The notes below the pieces were generated by a model that saw nothing but the letters and a program-made list of their open reading frames with translations, was not told where the DNA came from and searched no databases. A DNA stretch of 64,000 nucleotides from Xanthomonas sp. GTDB lineage: Bacteria > Pseudomonadota > Gammaproteobacteria > Xanthomonadales > Xanthomonadaceae. Below, piece after piece: positions 39,980 to 49,501 of this stretch (positions within the stretch are counted from its first letter, which is position 1; each line of letters begins with the position of its first letter). The stretch is from assembly GCA_018262705.1 (NCBI GenBank), contig JADFDQ010000005.1:62001-126000 (forward strand), given 5' to 3'. The position numbers and the translations under genes were made by a program.

Positions 39980-40767
39980 AGCCTCATCCCGCGGCGCTTG
40001 GGGTGCTGCTCATGCTGTTGTGCGACCTGGTCTAAGGTGGCCGGGTCGTTTAGGTCGGGAAATGTAGGGGCTGGTGGGGTGTTGGCTTCTAACCTCTCAG
40101 CAAGACGATAGGCGTCAAACACGGCCTTGGTCGCAGCAGGGTCGCAAGGTCTTTTGTCTCCTCTAATGCAAGGCCGCCCCACCGAGATCAACTCTTCAGG
40201 GGTGTTTCCGTTGATGGTTTCGGCATTGATGTTTGCTCCTCGTTCCAACAGCAGTTGACACGCCTCGGCGCGTCCGCCATGTGCTGCATGATGTAGCGGC
40301 GTCCACCGCTTTCTATCCTGACTGTCCAAGTCTGCTCCCGCCCCGATAAGTTCGCGGCATAGTCCTACCTCACCCTTACCAGCCGCAAAAATCAACGCTG
40401 TGTTGTCGAATGGATCCCGAGCATTTACATCAGCCCCGTGCTCGATCAACAGGCTGCAGATCGCGACATTACCATTAGATGCTGCCTCGATAAGCGCTGT
40501 AGCGTTATTGCGAACTCGGGCATCAATTTTTGCGCCCCGATCGATAAACAATTTGCACAGTTCCAGACTACCCCTGCCAGCCGCATCCGCCAAAACGAAG
40601 TGGCACTTGGAAGAAGCGTTCACATTTGCGCCCTTATCCAAATACCTGACGCAATCTTGATAACAAATGGCTTGCTTCTTTACATCAAGATGATCGTTAA
40701 ATCTGGAAACTGCTAAATGCAAATAATCGGTATATTTTTTCTTAGTGAATTCGAACTCAGGCTCCAT
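39976..40767 (-). CDS. Ankyrin-repeat protein with PKRRGMRL tail
   Basis: The product is 263 aa. About five ankyrin repeats are visible (for example GSLELCKLFIDRGAKIDARV, NATALIEAASNGNVAICSLL and RWTPLHHAAHGGRAEACQLL). The C-terminal FPDLNDPATLDQVAQQHEQH then PKRRGMRL matches the tail of the protein at 38029 in 28 residues. Cytoplasmic by sequence. It lies 60 bp from the primase-helicase gene, which is oriented the same way. Confidence 0.8.
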   Translation of the reverse strand: MEPEFEFTKKKYTDYLHLAVSRFNDHLDVKKQAICYQDCVRYLDKGANVNASSKCHFVLADAAGRGSLELCKLFIDRGAKIDARVRNNATALIEAASNGNVAICSLLIEHGADVNARDPFDNTALIFAAGKGEVGLCRELIGAGADLDSQDRKRWTPLHHAAHGGRAEACQLLLERGANINAETINGNTPEELISVGRPCIRGDKRPCDPAATKAVFDAYRLAERLEANTPPAPTFPDLNDPATLDQVAQQHEQHPKRRGMRL

Positions 40768-40827
40768 GGCTTACCTCAATATTGTGTCGCACTGATTGAA
40801 AAACATTCCGGAAACTCCTCTTTGCAA

Positions 40828-42735
40828 TCACTTGAAGGCTCCCGGCAATTCTTCCGCCACCTCGTTCAAGGCTTTACCGACTTCAGCTTGATCGCCCCGC
40901 TCGTTGATGCGGATCCGGTAGCACACCTTTCCATCGCGCTCCACGCGAATACGGTCATTGATGAACCCGGACTTGGTCAGCGTTGACAGCCACTCCCCCT
41001 GCGCCAGGAGGTTCCTCGGATTGAACCCGTTTTCTGCGATCCGCTTCTCAACCCACCCTTTGTATTGGAGGTAGATCTCGTCGGTCGTCATGACCTCTTC
41101 AGTGTTCGTTGCAACCATGTGGGCACTGGCCCAGGTGGTGGCGAGTTCTGTCAGAGGACCAAGGATTTCAATCTCGTAAAGGTCTGTCTGTTCACCATTG
41201 ATCCGGCGGTTGACCTTGCGATCGGGCTTCACCAGGCCGGCCTCGGCCATTCCACGCCAGAACTGACGGCTGGTCAGTTTGTCGCTTTCGGTGAAGCCTT
41301 GAGCCGCACACCAGCTGCTGTAGTGTTTGTAGACCTCCTGCAGCGGCATCCAGTGCTCGGCCTGGCGCACCACGCGCATGTCGTTGGCCCAAGCGCGCAC
41401 GCTGTCGCAGTTGTTGCGGGCCAGCTGCTTGGCTTGGCGTGCCGCTTCCGGCAGCTCACGATCGGAGAGGGCTCGGCCACGCGCGATGATTCGGCGGGCG
41501 CCTTCAAGCATCCAATCAAGGATCTGCCTGCCTTCCTTCTCCAGCAGGACTTTGTGGAAGTCCTCCATCCTTTCATCCTCGGGGATTTCCACCCCCCAAT
41601 AGACGACCACAAGGCGACGCCAGACACCGTTGGACTTGTCGCGAACGAACGGCGCGCTATTGGAGGTGATCAGCCATTTGGCCCGCGAGTGGTAGGAGGC
41701 CAATGCCTTCTCGTTCTTCCGGTCAATGCCGATACCGTTGCCCGAGACCAAGGTCTTGAAGCGGCCCTCGGCCCACCGTTCGCATTCAACCTCGTCTACC
41801 AGGATCAGGCTGGCGCCAATCAGCGGTTCCAGGCTGAAACGATCGCCCAGCGTCTCCAGGTTCAAGCGAACCGACTGCCGATGCATGGCTTCCACCAGCT
41901 CTGCCATCGTCGACTTGCCCGACCCCGCGGCCCCATACCACCAGGCCGCTTGCGAGTAATTGCCAGGCAGCAGGGTCATTCCACACTGCTCCTGGAGAAG
42001 ATCGCGCACTGCGGGGTCAGGCTGGGCACGGGCCAGGAATTTTGCGAACAGGGAGTTGGCTGGAAGTTCACGCCACCGGTAGCGCCGGTTTACCTTGGCG
42101 CCCGTCTCGATCTTCACCGCGTGGGTCATGCCAAGCGCAGGATCTGGCGCCAAGGCCCGGAAGCCTTTCCCTTTAGGCAGAACCTCGATGTAAGCGTCGG
42201 CGCACGGCACGATGGCGCGCTTGGCATTCATTTCAGGCAGGGGATTTTGGCGACGCAGACGGCTGGTCGCATAGGCCCAGCACTGGGCCGACTTGCCCTG
42301 CACCGCCGCATGCGGTGCATAGCTCTCCAACCAATCCGAAGCCACCAGTTCGCCGACTTCCGTATTGATGGCCTTCCAGTAGGTGCCGGTCCACTTGTGG
42401 ATAACGGCACCAGTGGCATCACTGGCTTGGCAGGCCCAGGCGCCTCTCTTTCCCGAGACCATGTGCCGGGCAAAAATACAGTCCAACGATGGCGGCTTGA
42501 GCTGGCCCGTGCGCGTGTCGATGCGGTGGGTAAGCAGCCAATCCTTCTCCAGCTGTTCGTCCTTGGCCATGCGAGCTTCCATCAGGCTGCTCACTGATGC
42601 TGCATTGGCATTGTTGTCCGCAGCAGGCTCCTCCGCCTGAGGCTTCTTGCGCCTCTGCGACTTCCCTGGAGTAGCGGCACCGTTAGTCGGAGACTTGACA
42701 GCCTCCCCCTCCTGGGCCAAGTTATTCGTAGTCAT
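40828..42735 (-). CDS. P4-type primase/SF3 helicase, replication protein of the element
   Basis: The product is 635 aa. The central SF3 helicase domain has Walker A WYGAAGSGKSTM, Walker B ILVDEVECE and the sensor KWLITSNSAPFVRDKSNGVW, as in D5/P4-alpha replicative helicases. The C-terminal third holds several winged-helix-like segments. A DnaG-type primase motif was not identified with certainty in the N-terminal part. Start at MTTNNL (42735). With an RHH gene and an iteron array directly upstream, it probably initiates autonomous replication of the element. Confidence 0.8.
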   Translation of the reverse strand: MTTNNLAQEGEAVKSPTNGAATPGKSQRRKKPQAEEPAADNNANAASVSSLMEARMAKDEQLEKDWLLTHRIDTRTGQLKPPSLDCIFARHMVSGKRGAWACQASDATGAVIHKWTGTYWKAINTEVGELVASDWLESYAPHAAVQGKSAQCWAYATSRLRRQNPLPEMNAKRAIVPCADAYIEVLPKGKGFRALAPDPALGMTHAVKIETGAKVNRRYRWRELPANSLFAKFLARAQPDPAVRDLLQEQCGMTLLPGNYSQAAWWYGAAGSGKSTMAELVEAMHRQSVRLNLETLGDRFSLEPLIGASLILVDEVECERWAEGRFKTLVSGNGIGIDRKNEKALASYHSRAKWLITSNSAPFVRDKSNGVWRRLVVVYWGVEIPEDERMEDFHKVLLEKEGRQILDWMLEGARRIIARGRALSDRELPEAARQAKQLARNNCDSVRAWANDMRVVRQAEHWMPLQEVYKHYSSWCAAQGFTESDKLTSRQFWRGMAEAGLVKPDRKVNRRINGEQTDLYEIEILGPLTELATTWASAHMVATNTEEVMTTDEIYLQYKGWVEKRIAENGFNPRNLLAQGEWLSTLTKSGFINDRIRVERDGKVCYRIRINERGDQAEVGKALNEVAEELPGAFK

Positions 42736-42787
42736 CGTTGTATCTCCAATCGCAATCCCTCGCCCTGGCCGGCGGGGGATTGTTCGT

Positions 42788-42964
42788 TTACGGGTTCTGC
42801 GGCAGCACCTGATCCAGGATCCGACGCAGCTTGTCGCTGGCTGAAATGTCCGACTCGTTCGCTGCACGCCGCAGTCGATCAGCCAATCCTTGCTCCATGC
42901 GCACACGCAATAGCGCTGACTTCCGTGGCTTCACCGGTTCGGCCTTGGTCTGCTGCAAATTCAT
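42788..42964 (-). CDS. Small RHH repressor, replication control
   Basis: The product is 58 aa: a basic N-terminal strand (KSALLRVRMEQGLADRLRRA) and two helices (NESDISASDKLRRILDQVL), the Arc/MetJ/CopG fold. GGAGATATCGAG precedes the ATG at 42964. It is just upstream of the primase-helicase gene and behind a promoter that includes a perfect 10-bp inverted repeat. A role in autorepression or plasmid copy control is likely but inferred. Confidence 0.65.
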   Translation of the reverse strand: MNLQQTKAEPVKPRKSALLRVRMEQGLADRLRRAANESDISASDKLRRILDQVLPQNP

Positions 42965-42985
42965 CTCGATATCTCCGTTGTTTAC

Positions 42986-43007
42986 TGTGTCCACATTTGT
43001 GGACACA
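42986..43007. promoter_or_regulatory. 22-bp palindrome, candidate RHH operator
   Basis: TGTGTCCACA, TT, TGTGGACACA: two perfect 10-bp arms, located between the promoter and the RHH start codon. Confidence 0.6.
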
Positions 43008-43012
43008 CCTTC

Positions 43013-43040
43013 AACCAAACATAAATCAGGCTTCTGTCAA
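43013..43040 (-). promoter_or_regulatory. Promoter of the RHH/primase-helicase genes
   Basis: TTGACA at 43040-43035 with TTGGTT at 43018-43013 (16-bp spacing) or TGGTTG at 17 bp. The palindrome lies 5 bp beyond. Confidence 0.45.
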
Positions 43041-43077
43041 CCCTGTCCGGAGAATTCTCTCCACGGCTTGGCGTTGA

Positions 43078-43418
43078 CTGCTGGTCTTCGTTCTACAGGA
43101 GGAAGACCAGCAGAAGACCAGCACCAAAGACCAGCAGGCTTATGTTGTTGTTTTAATAGGGCTTTGCAGCTCTGGAATCCCCACTGCTGGTCTGCTGGTC
43201 TTTGATTTCGTGTTTTTCAAAAATTCAAGGTAGGAAATGTGAAGCTCATTGCAAAATGAGTTGCATCGAGAAGAATGCAAAACGAAGACCAGCAGGCCAG
43301 CAACGCCTGGCTTACGGATTTATTTCCAACAGTGGCAATTACTTGCAGTGCTGGTCGTCCCTGCTGGTCTTCTGCTGGTCTTTCCCAAAATTGCTCTGAT
43401 TGAAGGGAAGACCAGCAG
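43078..43418. repeat. Iteron array (about 11 copies of AAGACCAGCAG), candidate oriV
   Basis: Copies on the plus strand: 43103-43113, 43114-43124 (last base differs), 43127-43137, 43285-43295, 43408-43418. Copies in the opposite direction (CTGCTGGTCTT): 43078-43088, 43184-43194 (last base differs), 43192-43202, 43361-43371, 43372-43382. A degenerate one lies near 43351. The array occupies 341 bp, holds an AT-rich stretch between 43141 and 43260, and is directly beside the RHH and primase-helicase genes, which fits an origin of replication. Confidence 0.75.
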
Positions 43419-43425
43419 ACCTTGA

Positions 43426-43782
43426 CTAATTCCCTTTTACTGGACGTTTTTGGACTGCTGATCGCATGTCGACGACATCCACAAGATCGACGATGAAATG
43501 CAGTCCGTTATCCACACTGTGCGTATCGAAGCAGCGCTGGATCATCAGATGCTTGGAAGGGTTTCCAGGATCGCGAAGGTTGTTCCAACGAATGGCACAA
43601 CCATGCCTGAAGTCAGGATTAGTGTTGGCCTTGACCACCATCTGAAAGCCAAGAAAATCGATGCTTCCCTTGCCAACCAGTTGACTGGCAACGCGTTCGG
43701 CTTCAGTCGAATAATCGATGGTGAGGGGAATGATGCTGAAGCCCACGATGGGCTTGTTGCGCTGCTTCTTCTTGCTGATCAT
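43426..43782 (-). CDS. Hypothetical protein beside the iteron array
   Basis: The product is 118 aa from the ATG at 43782 (GGAGAAGAGCA upstream). The frame is beta-strand rich (FSIIPLTIDYSTEAERVASQ, then LGFQMVVKANTNPDFRHGC). No HTH or enzyme motif was seen. The last codons end 8 bp from the final iteron. It could be a replication accessory or copy-control protein, which is a guess from position. Confidence 0.5.
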   Translation of the reverse strand: MISKKKQRNKPIVGFSIIPLTIDYSTEAERVASQLVGKGSIDFLGFQMVVKANTNPDFRHGCAIRWNNLRDPGNPSKHLMIQRCFDTHSVDNGLHFIVDLVDVVDMRSAVQKRPVKGN

Positions 43783-43910
43783 TGCTCTTCTCCACTTGCT
43801 CGGCGGGATGCCGAGTTCGTGAGAAAAATTTTGAGCAACAGGCCCGGAACCTCGCCCCATCAGCGACTGCGGTCAACTTGGGATATCACGGGACAACTTG
43901 GAGACTGAGC

Positions 43911-43935
43911 AAAAAAATGGGGCCCGAAGGCCCCA
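43911..43935 (-). terminator. Rho-independent terminator of the int/xis operon
   Basis: Read on the minus strand, TGGGGCC, a 4-nt loop and GGCCCCA are followed by seven T. It is 26 bp past the stop at 43961. Confidence 0.85.
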
Positions 43936-43960
43936 TTCGTTTAGCTTCCGTTAAGCGGGC

Positions 43961-44548
43961 CTACAACACGCTCCATCTGCGCTTCCCCGTATGAGTCGCC
44001 GTGTTTTCTTCCAGCTGCAGGGTCAACATGTTGCTGTCGATCTGTGCCATAGCGTTGCGCATTCCGGCTTCGAGCTCGTCGCGATACGGGCGCATGGCGC
44101 CGGCACTGGCCCAAGGTTCGGCTAGGGCGTCCAGCAGGGTCGCGACGATGGTATCGCTGTCCAGGAGTTCTTCCAGGGGCATTCCTAGGGCGCTGCCTTC
44201 AATGGCTCCGCCAGCGTTCGTTCGCCAGGGCTCGACCAGACTTGCGAAGTCGAAGCCACCGACGCTCATTCGCGACGAAACGAAGATATCCAGTTCCTGC
44301 TTCCGATATTTGTGGGGCTGGGTCGTGCGATCGACACCTTCCGCAACCACCGGCTCCAGAAAAGGCGGCCCCATGCCCTTGACCTTGCGCCACCGAGCCA
44401 GCGTTTTCGTAGACACTCCCAGATAGATCGCCGCAATGCTGCTGTTGAACAGCGCACCCGATGGCATCCTTTCCAAGTGCTCGCGAAGTGCCGCCAGCTT
44501 GCGCAGGCGGGCCTCGTTGCTTGTGTCCTCCAGCATCTGCTCTGCCAT
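43961..44548 (-). CDS. Excisionase-like HTH protein
   Basis: The product is 195 aa. An AlpA/Xis-type HTH is seen at about residues 33-60 (LFNSSIAAIYLGVSTKTLAR, then WRKVKGMGPPF). It is longer than usual excisionases (70-90 aa) because of a C-terminal helical extension of about 120 residues. The gene follows the integrase stop by 3 bp, so it is coexpressed and probably directs excision. The DNA-binding role is inferred. Confidence 0.65.
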   Translation of the reverse strand: MAEQMLEDTSNEARLRKLAALREHLERMPSGALFNSSIAAIYLGVSTKTLARWRKVKGMGPPFLEPVVAEGVDRTTQPHKYRKQELDIFVSSRMSVGGFDFASLVEPWRTNAGGAIEGSALGMPLEELLDSDTIVATLLDALAEPWASAGAMRPYRDELEAGMRNAMAQIDSNMLTLQLEENTATHTGKRRWSVL

Positions 44549-44551
44549 GCC

Positions 44552-46072
44552 CTACCCCTCCTTACCGGGCAAGGATAGCAAAGCGGTTGCGACCAGAGGA
44601 GCGGTCTCCAGCATGGCCCTCTCGATCCTCTCCATGGCCTCCACCACGCGCGGCTCTTCGGGCTTGGTGTAGCGCTCGGTGGGATCGGATAGGGACCTGT
44701 GGTTGAGCAAGCGCTTGACAATGGCGTAGCTCGTGATGCTCTCGGCAACTGAGCCGAAAGTCCGGCGCAGATCGTGCGTCCGCAGGATCTCGATGCCAGC
44801 CGTCTTGCGCAGCCCAGTCAGGATCGCCTTGCTGTCCAGGTAGTGGCCCTGGACTGCTCGGCTCGACCTGGCGGGGAACACCCACTTGCCTTGCTGCTTG
44901 GGCACCTTGATCTTGCCCTCCCGCCGCTGGACCAGGATCTCGTAGGCCCCCGGGGCGATCGGCAATTCCAGGTCGCTGTGGTTCTTCGTGTCGTGGAAGT
45001 GGACGACCCGGTTCTCCAGGTCCACCCACGAGGCCGACTTGGCCTGCTCGGCCGTGATTTTGTCGCGCCACATCAGGGGGGCCGCCTCGCCACGACGGGT
45101 GCCCCACAGCAGCGTGAGCAGGAGATAGTCGCAGGCGGTCTTGTAGTTCTCGATCTTGCGACGCTCCCACAGCACATTGAGGAAGCGGCCCAGGGAGCCG
45201 TCCTGGATCGACAGCGGGTTGCGGGCCGCGCTCTTGGCATACGCCTTCTCAAGTTCTATGCGATCCCGGAACCGCTCCTGCGTTTTCAGCAGGTCGAATG
45301 GATTGCGGGCAATGGAAGGGTCGCGGCCCTCCATCGAAGCGGTGGCCACTTCCATGTCGATGACAAACCGCGTCGCGGCACTGGCCCAACGAAAGGTTTG
45401 CTCTGCCGCGGTGCGGATACCCTCCCCTTTCGCAGCCTTCTTGGGCACCCGTGCGGGCTTGTTCCTGAGGTTGGGATGCGGGGGCCTGGGCGAGTTGGCC
45501 AGCGCATCGAACGCATCGACGATCGCCTTGCCATTCCTGGTCAGCCAGCCCAAGGTCTTGTTCAGCAGCTTCACTTGATCCCGGTCCAGTCGACGCATGG
45601 CCAGGTCGTAGTTCTTGAGGCTGCTTTCCTTCGCAGGCCGCTGGCGATTGACCAGGTGGTTGCGATACAGCGCCATGGCCTGGGCCAGGGTCATTTTTGC
45701 TGCGCTGACTTCCTCACCCTTCGCCTTGGCCTTCGCCAGGGTGTTGGGGTTCTCGCCCGTGTCCTCGATCTGCAGCGCCAACTCCTTGGCACGGCGCCTG
45801 GCAGCATCGAGGCTGTCGAAGTCCGACACATTGCCGACCTTGACCTTGACCACCTTCTTGCCGGCTCGGCGCTGCAGGACGAAAGTCAGCCGCTTGCCCA
45901 CCTTGACCCCGAAGCCGGTAGGGGCGTCGCCGTTGGTATCGAAGACGATGTAGGGCGAACGGTCGTCTTCTGGTCTAGGCTTCCATTCCAGCGTCCCGTT
46001 AGGCTTGAAGACGGGCTTCACATCGACGCGAAGCCGGTCCCGGATCAGCGTGAGCGTAAGGTTGGTTTTCAT
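44552..46072 (-). CDS. Tyrosine-type site-specific integrase
   Basis: The product is 506 aa. Catalytic residues seen: Arg in LLWGTRRGEAAPL, His433 and Arg436 in THDLRRTF, His458 in LLNHRS and Tyr468 in TERYTKP. Preceding segments carry an arm-binding-like N-terminus (SPYIVFDTNGDAP) and a core-binding helix domain (ESSLKNYDLAMRRLDRDQVK). The start at MKTNLTLTLIRD was chosen; an upstream in-frame start lies in the palindromic region. It transcribes away from mutS and marks the end of the element. Confidence 0.9.
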   Translation of the reverse strand: MKTNLTLTLIRDRLRVDVKPVFKPNGTLEWKPRPEDDRSPYIVFDTNGDAPTGFGVKVGKRLTFVLQRRAGKKVVKVKVGNVSDFDSLDAARRRAKELALQIEDTGENPNTLAKAKAKGEEVSAAKMTLAQAMALYRNHLVNRQRPAKESSLKNYDLAMRRLDRDQVKLLNKTLGWLTRNGKAIVDAFDALANSPRPPHPNLRNKPARVPKKAAKGEGIRTAAEQTFRWASAATRFVIDMEVATASMEGRDPSIARNPFDLLKTQERFRDRIELEKAYAKSAARNPLSIQDGSLGRFLNVLWERRKIENYKTACDYLLLTLLWGTRRGEAAPLMWRDKITAEQAKSASWVDLENRVVHFHDTKNHSDLELPIAPGAYEILVQRREGKIKVPKQQGKWVFPARSSRAVQGHYLDSKAILTGLRKTAGIEILRTHDLRRTFGSVAESITSYAIVKRLLNHRSLSDPTERYTKPEEPRVVEAMERIERAMLETAPLVATALLSLPGKEG

Positions 46073-46196
46073 TTGTAGCCCGGTTTTCGGTGCCCTGAGC
46101 TGCACCCTACCGCACAAGGCTACAACTGGGCTACACCGAACCGTCCAAAGCTGGGATAAGCTGGGGTCAGATGTCCCAAGTTATATGACACCGTAG
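46073..46196. other. Likely attachment-site region
   Basis: It lies between the integrase start and mutS. GGCTACA occurs at 46118-46124 and 46129-46135, and inverted (TGTAGCC) at 46074-46080, which resemble integrase arm sites. AAGCTGGG is repeated near 46148 and 46158. The crossover point cannot be placed without the other junction. Confidence 0.4.
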
Positions 46197-48803
46197 ATGG
46201 CTAACTCTTTGAACAATCTAGATAAAGCGAAACAAGCCAAAGAGATGGCCGAGCACACCCCGCTGATGAAGCAGTACTTCTCCGCCAAGGCGGAGCATCC
46301 GGAGGTGTTGCTGTTTTTCCGGATGGGCGATTTCTACGAGCTGTTTTATGACGATGCGCGCAAGGCGGCGCGGTTGCTGGACATCACCCTGACCCAGCGC
46401 GGCAGTTCTGCGGGGCAGCCAATTCCGATGGCCGGCGTGCCCTATCACGCGGCCGAAGGCTATCTGGCGCGCTTGGTGGCGCTGGGCGAATCGGTGGCCA
46501 TTTGCGAGCAGATCGGCGACCCAGCGCTGGCCAAAGGCTTGGTCGAACGCAAAGTGGTGCGCATCGTCACGCCCGGTACCGTGACGGACGAGGCGCTGCT
46601 GGACGAACGCCGCGACACGCTGTTGCTGGCCATTTCACGCGGGAAGCATGGCTACGGGTTGGCGTGGGCGGATCTGTCCAGTGGTCGCTTGCGTGCGAAC
46701 GAAGTGGCGGGTGAAGACGCGCTGGAAGCCGAGCTCGCCCGCCTGCAACCGGCAGAAACCTTGCTTGCCGATGAAGACGGTTGGCCGGTGTGCGCACTGG
46801 AAGCACGCGGCCTGCGCCGACGTGCACCGTGGCTGTTCGATGCCGATTCCGGCCGCCGCCAACTGCTGCAATTTTTTGGCGTGCACGACCTCACCGCATT
46901 TGGCATTGAAGACCGCCCGCTGGCAATCGCCGCCGCCGCCGCGCTGCTTGGCTATATCGAAGAAACCCAAAAGCAGCGCCTGCCGCATCTGCGCAGCATT
47001 GCGCTAGAAACCAGCGACGACGCCATCGCGATGAACGCGGCCACGCGCCGGCACTTGGAGCTGGATTCGCGTGTAGATGGCGATGTGAAAGCAACGCTGC
47101 TGGGCGTGCTGGACTCCACCATTTCGCCGATGGGTGGCCGCCTGTTGCGGCGCTGGCTGCACCGCCCGCTGCGTGACCGCCGCACGCTGGGGCAGCGTCA
47201 CCATGCGGTGCAAACCCTGATCGAACATCGCGCTGAAAACGCGTTGCGTGAGTCGTTCCGCAGCTTGGGCGATATGGAGCGCATTTTGTCGCGGGTCGCC
47301 CTGCGCAGCGCGCGCCCGCGTGACCTGTCCACCTTGCGCGATGGCTTGGCGCTGCTGCCGACATTGCGCGGCTTGCTGGCGCCGCTGGATTCACCGCGCT
47401 TGCAAAGCCTGCACGCGCAACTGGGCGAGTTCGATGCCACCGCGGCCTTCCTGCAAGCGGCCATCGTTGCGCAACCCCCACTGCTGGCACGCGATGGCGG
47501 CGTGATTGCCGACGGCTTTGATGCCGAACTCGACGAGCTGCGCCAGCTGTTCACCCATGCCGACCAATTCCTGATTGATCTGGAACAGCGCGAGCGCGCA
47601 TCCAGCGGCATTCCCACCCTAAAAGTGGGCTACAACCGCGTGCACGGCTACTTCATCGAAATCAGCAAGGGGCAGGCCGACAAAGCGCCGGTGCACTACA
47701 CGCGGCGGCAAACCCTGACCGGTGCCGAGCGCTATATCACCGAAGAATTGAAACAATTCGAAGACAAAGTGCTGTCCGCACGCGAGCGTTCGCTGTCGCG
47801 TGAAAAACTGCTGTACGACGGCGTGCTGGATCATTTGAACGCGCAACTGGAACCACTGCGCGCCTGTGCCGGCGCACTCAGCGAGCTTGACGTGCTGGCC
47901 AGTTTTGCCGAACGTGCCAACACGTTGGATTGGGCGATGCCGCAGCTGCGTGACGCCCCCGGCATTGCCATCGAACGCGGCCGTCACCCGGTGGTGGAAG
48001 CGCTGCGCGATGCGCCGTTTGAGCCGAATGATTTGCGCTTCGACGACGCTGCACGCATGTACGTCATCACCGGCCCGAACATGGGCGGCAAATCCACCTT
48101 CATGCGCCAGAACGCGCTGATTGTGCTGCTGGCCTGCATCGGCAGTTTTGTGCCGGCATCCAAAGCCATCATCGGCCCGATCGACCGCATTTTGACCCGC
48201 ATCGGCGCGGGGGATGATCTGGCGCGCGGGCAGTCCACCTTCATGGTGGAAATGAGCGAAACCGCCTACATCCTGCACCACGCCACCGATCAATCACTGG
48301 TGTTGATGGATGAAATCGGGCGCGGCACTTCAACCTATGACGGCCTGGCACTGGCCGACGCGGTAGCGCGCCAGCTCGCCGCCAGCAACCGCAGCTACAC
48401 GCTATTTGCCACGCATTATTTTGAACTCACCGCGCTGGCCGAACCCGGCAGCGGCATTGCCAATTTGCACTTGGATGCGGTGGAGCATGGCGATGCACTG
48501 GTCTTTATGCACGCGGTGAAACCCGGCCCTGCCAACCGCAGTTTTGGCCTGCAAGTGGCGGCGCTGGCTGGCCTGCCCAAAGCCGCGTTGCAACAGGCGC
48601 GGGCACGGCTGGCCGAACTGGAAGCATCCAGCCGCAACGCCCCGCATGTACCGATGAGCGCGCCCGCGCTGGACGCGCCGCAGCAGTTTGGTTTGTTTGC
48701 GCCCAGCTCTGCGGCCTTGGATGCACTGGCCTCGATTGATCCCGATGAGCTGAGCCCCAAGCAAGCGCTGGAAGCGTTGTATCGGCTCAAGGCGCTGTCA
48801 TGA
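46197..48803 (+). CDS. mutS: MutS, DNA mismatch-binding ATPase
   Basis: The product is 868 aa and near full length. The mismatch-binding FYE motif is [10 protein letters not shown]. The ATPase has Walker [14 protein letters not shown] and Walker [16 protein letters not shown]. The ordinary family N-terminus ([12 protein letters not shown]) begins at codon 17. The first 16 codons ([16 protein letters not shown]) are AT-rich and unlike the rest, and no ribosome site is seen before the ATG at 46197. A second in-frame ATG at 46245 lies next to the conserved start. The mobile element may have provided the present 5' end. Confidence 0.95.
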   Translation: MANSLNNLDKAKQAKEMAEHTPLMKQYFSAKAEHPEVLLFFRMGDFYELFYDDARKAARLLDITLTQRGSSAGQPIPMAGVPYHAAEGYLARLVALGESVAICEQIGDPALAKGLVERKVVRIVTPGTVTDEALLDERRDTLLLAISRGKHGYGLAWADLSSGRLRANEVAGEDALEAELARLQPAETLLADEDGWPVCALEARGLRRRAPWLFDADSGRRQLLQFFGVHDLTAFGIEDRPLAIAAAAALLGYIEETQKQRLPHLRSIALETSDDAIAMNAATRRHLELDSRVDGDVKATLLGVLDSTISPMGGRLLRRWLHRPLRDRRTLGQRHHAVQTLIEHRAENALRESFRSLGDMERILSRVALRSARPRDLSTLRDGLALLPTLRGLLAPLDSPRLQSLHAQLGEFDATAAFLQAAIVAQPPLLARDGGVIADGFDAELDELRQLFTHADQFLIDLEQRERASSGIPTLKVGYNRVHGYFIEISKGQADKAPVHYTRRQTLTGAERYITEELKQFEDKVLSARERSLSREKLLYDGVLDHLNAQLEPLRACAGALSELDVLASFAERANTLDWAMPQLRDAPGIAIERGRHPVVEALRDAPFEPNDLRFDDAARMYVITGPNMGGKSTFMRQNALIVLLACIGSFVPASKAIIGPIDRILTRIGAGDDLARGQSTFMVEMSETAYILHHATDQSLVLMDEIGRGTSTYDGLALADAVARQLAASNRSYTLFATHYFELTALAEPGSGIANLHLDAVEHGDALVFMHAVKPGPANRSFGLQVAALAGLPKAALQQARARLAELEASSRNAPHVPMSAPALDAPQQFGLFAPSSAALDALASIDPDELSPKQALEALYRLKALS

Positions 48804-49501
48804 GCGCCGCACTGGCGGTGCGCGTGGACGCGCTGCTGGCCGGCAAAGCGGTGGCCTACACGCGCCCCGGCAGCATCAGCGCCATTGCCAAGCACGCACT
48901 CGCAGGCGAAGTGCGTATCGGCGAGCTGGGTATCGAAGGCGATGAACAAGGCGACTTGCGCGTGCACGGCGGCATCGACAAAGCGCTGCATCACTACGCT
49001 TTCGAACACTATGCCCTGTGGCGCAATGAGCTCGGCACGCTGCCGCTGCTGCACACACCCGGCGCGTTTGGCGAAAACATCAGCACGCACGGACTGAGTG
49101 AAGCCAACGTGTGTTTGGGCGACCGCTACCAATTGGGCAACGCCGTGCTGGAAGTCAGCCAAGGCCGGCAACCATGCTGGAAACTCAACGACCGTTTTAA
49201 CGTGCCAGATATGGCCCGCCGCGTTCAAGACACTGGACGCACCGGCTGGTACTACCGCGTCATCGCGCCCGGTGTCGCGCGCAGCGGCGATGCCTTGACG
49301 CTGATCGAACGACCGCATCCCGCGTGGCCGCTGCGGACGATCAACGTGATCCTGTTCACGCCCGTGCTCGATCCAGCGCAACTCGAACCCATGCTGGCTC
49401 TGCCGCTGGTTCCATCGTGGCAGAAACTGGTGAAACGACGGCTGGAGCAGTCCGCAGTGGAAGACTGGAGCATGCGCCTCGAGGGTTCTCGAGGCGTTTA
49501 A
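48800..49501 (+). CDS. yiiM: MOSC domain protein, YiiM-like
   Basis: The product is 233 aa and overlaps the mutS stop by 4 bp. MOSC motifs: [20 protein letters not shown], then [20 protein letters not shown] and [15 protein letters not shown] (molybdenum ligand Cys). YiiM removes N-hydroxylated base analogues using molybdenum cofactor. The C-terminal 3-alpha region ([20 protein letters not shown]) is also present. Intact. Confidence 0.9.
   Translation: MSAALAVRVDALLAGKAVAYTRPGSISAIAKHALAGEVRIGELGIEGDEQGDLRVHGGIDKALHHYAFEHYALWRNELGTLPLLHTPGAFGENISTHGLSEANVCLGDRYQLGNAVLEVSQGRQPCWKLNDRFNVPDMARRVQDTGRTGWYYRVIAPGVARSGDALTLIERPHPAWPLRTINVILFTPVLDPAQLEPMLALPLVPSWQKLVKRRLEQSAVEDWSMRLEGSRGV

Noticed and set aside
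43078-43418. CRISPR-like repeat array
   Set aside because: The units are only 11 bp, occur in both directions, and have no regular spacers; no cas genes are present. An iteron origin fits better.
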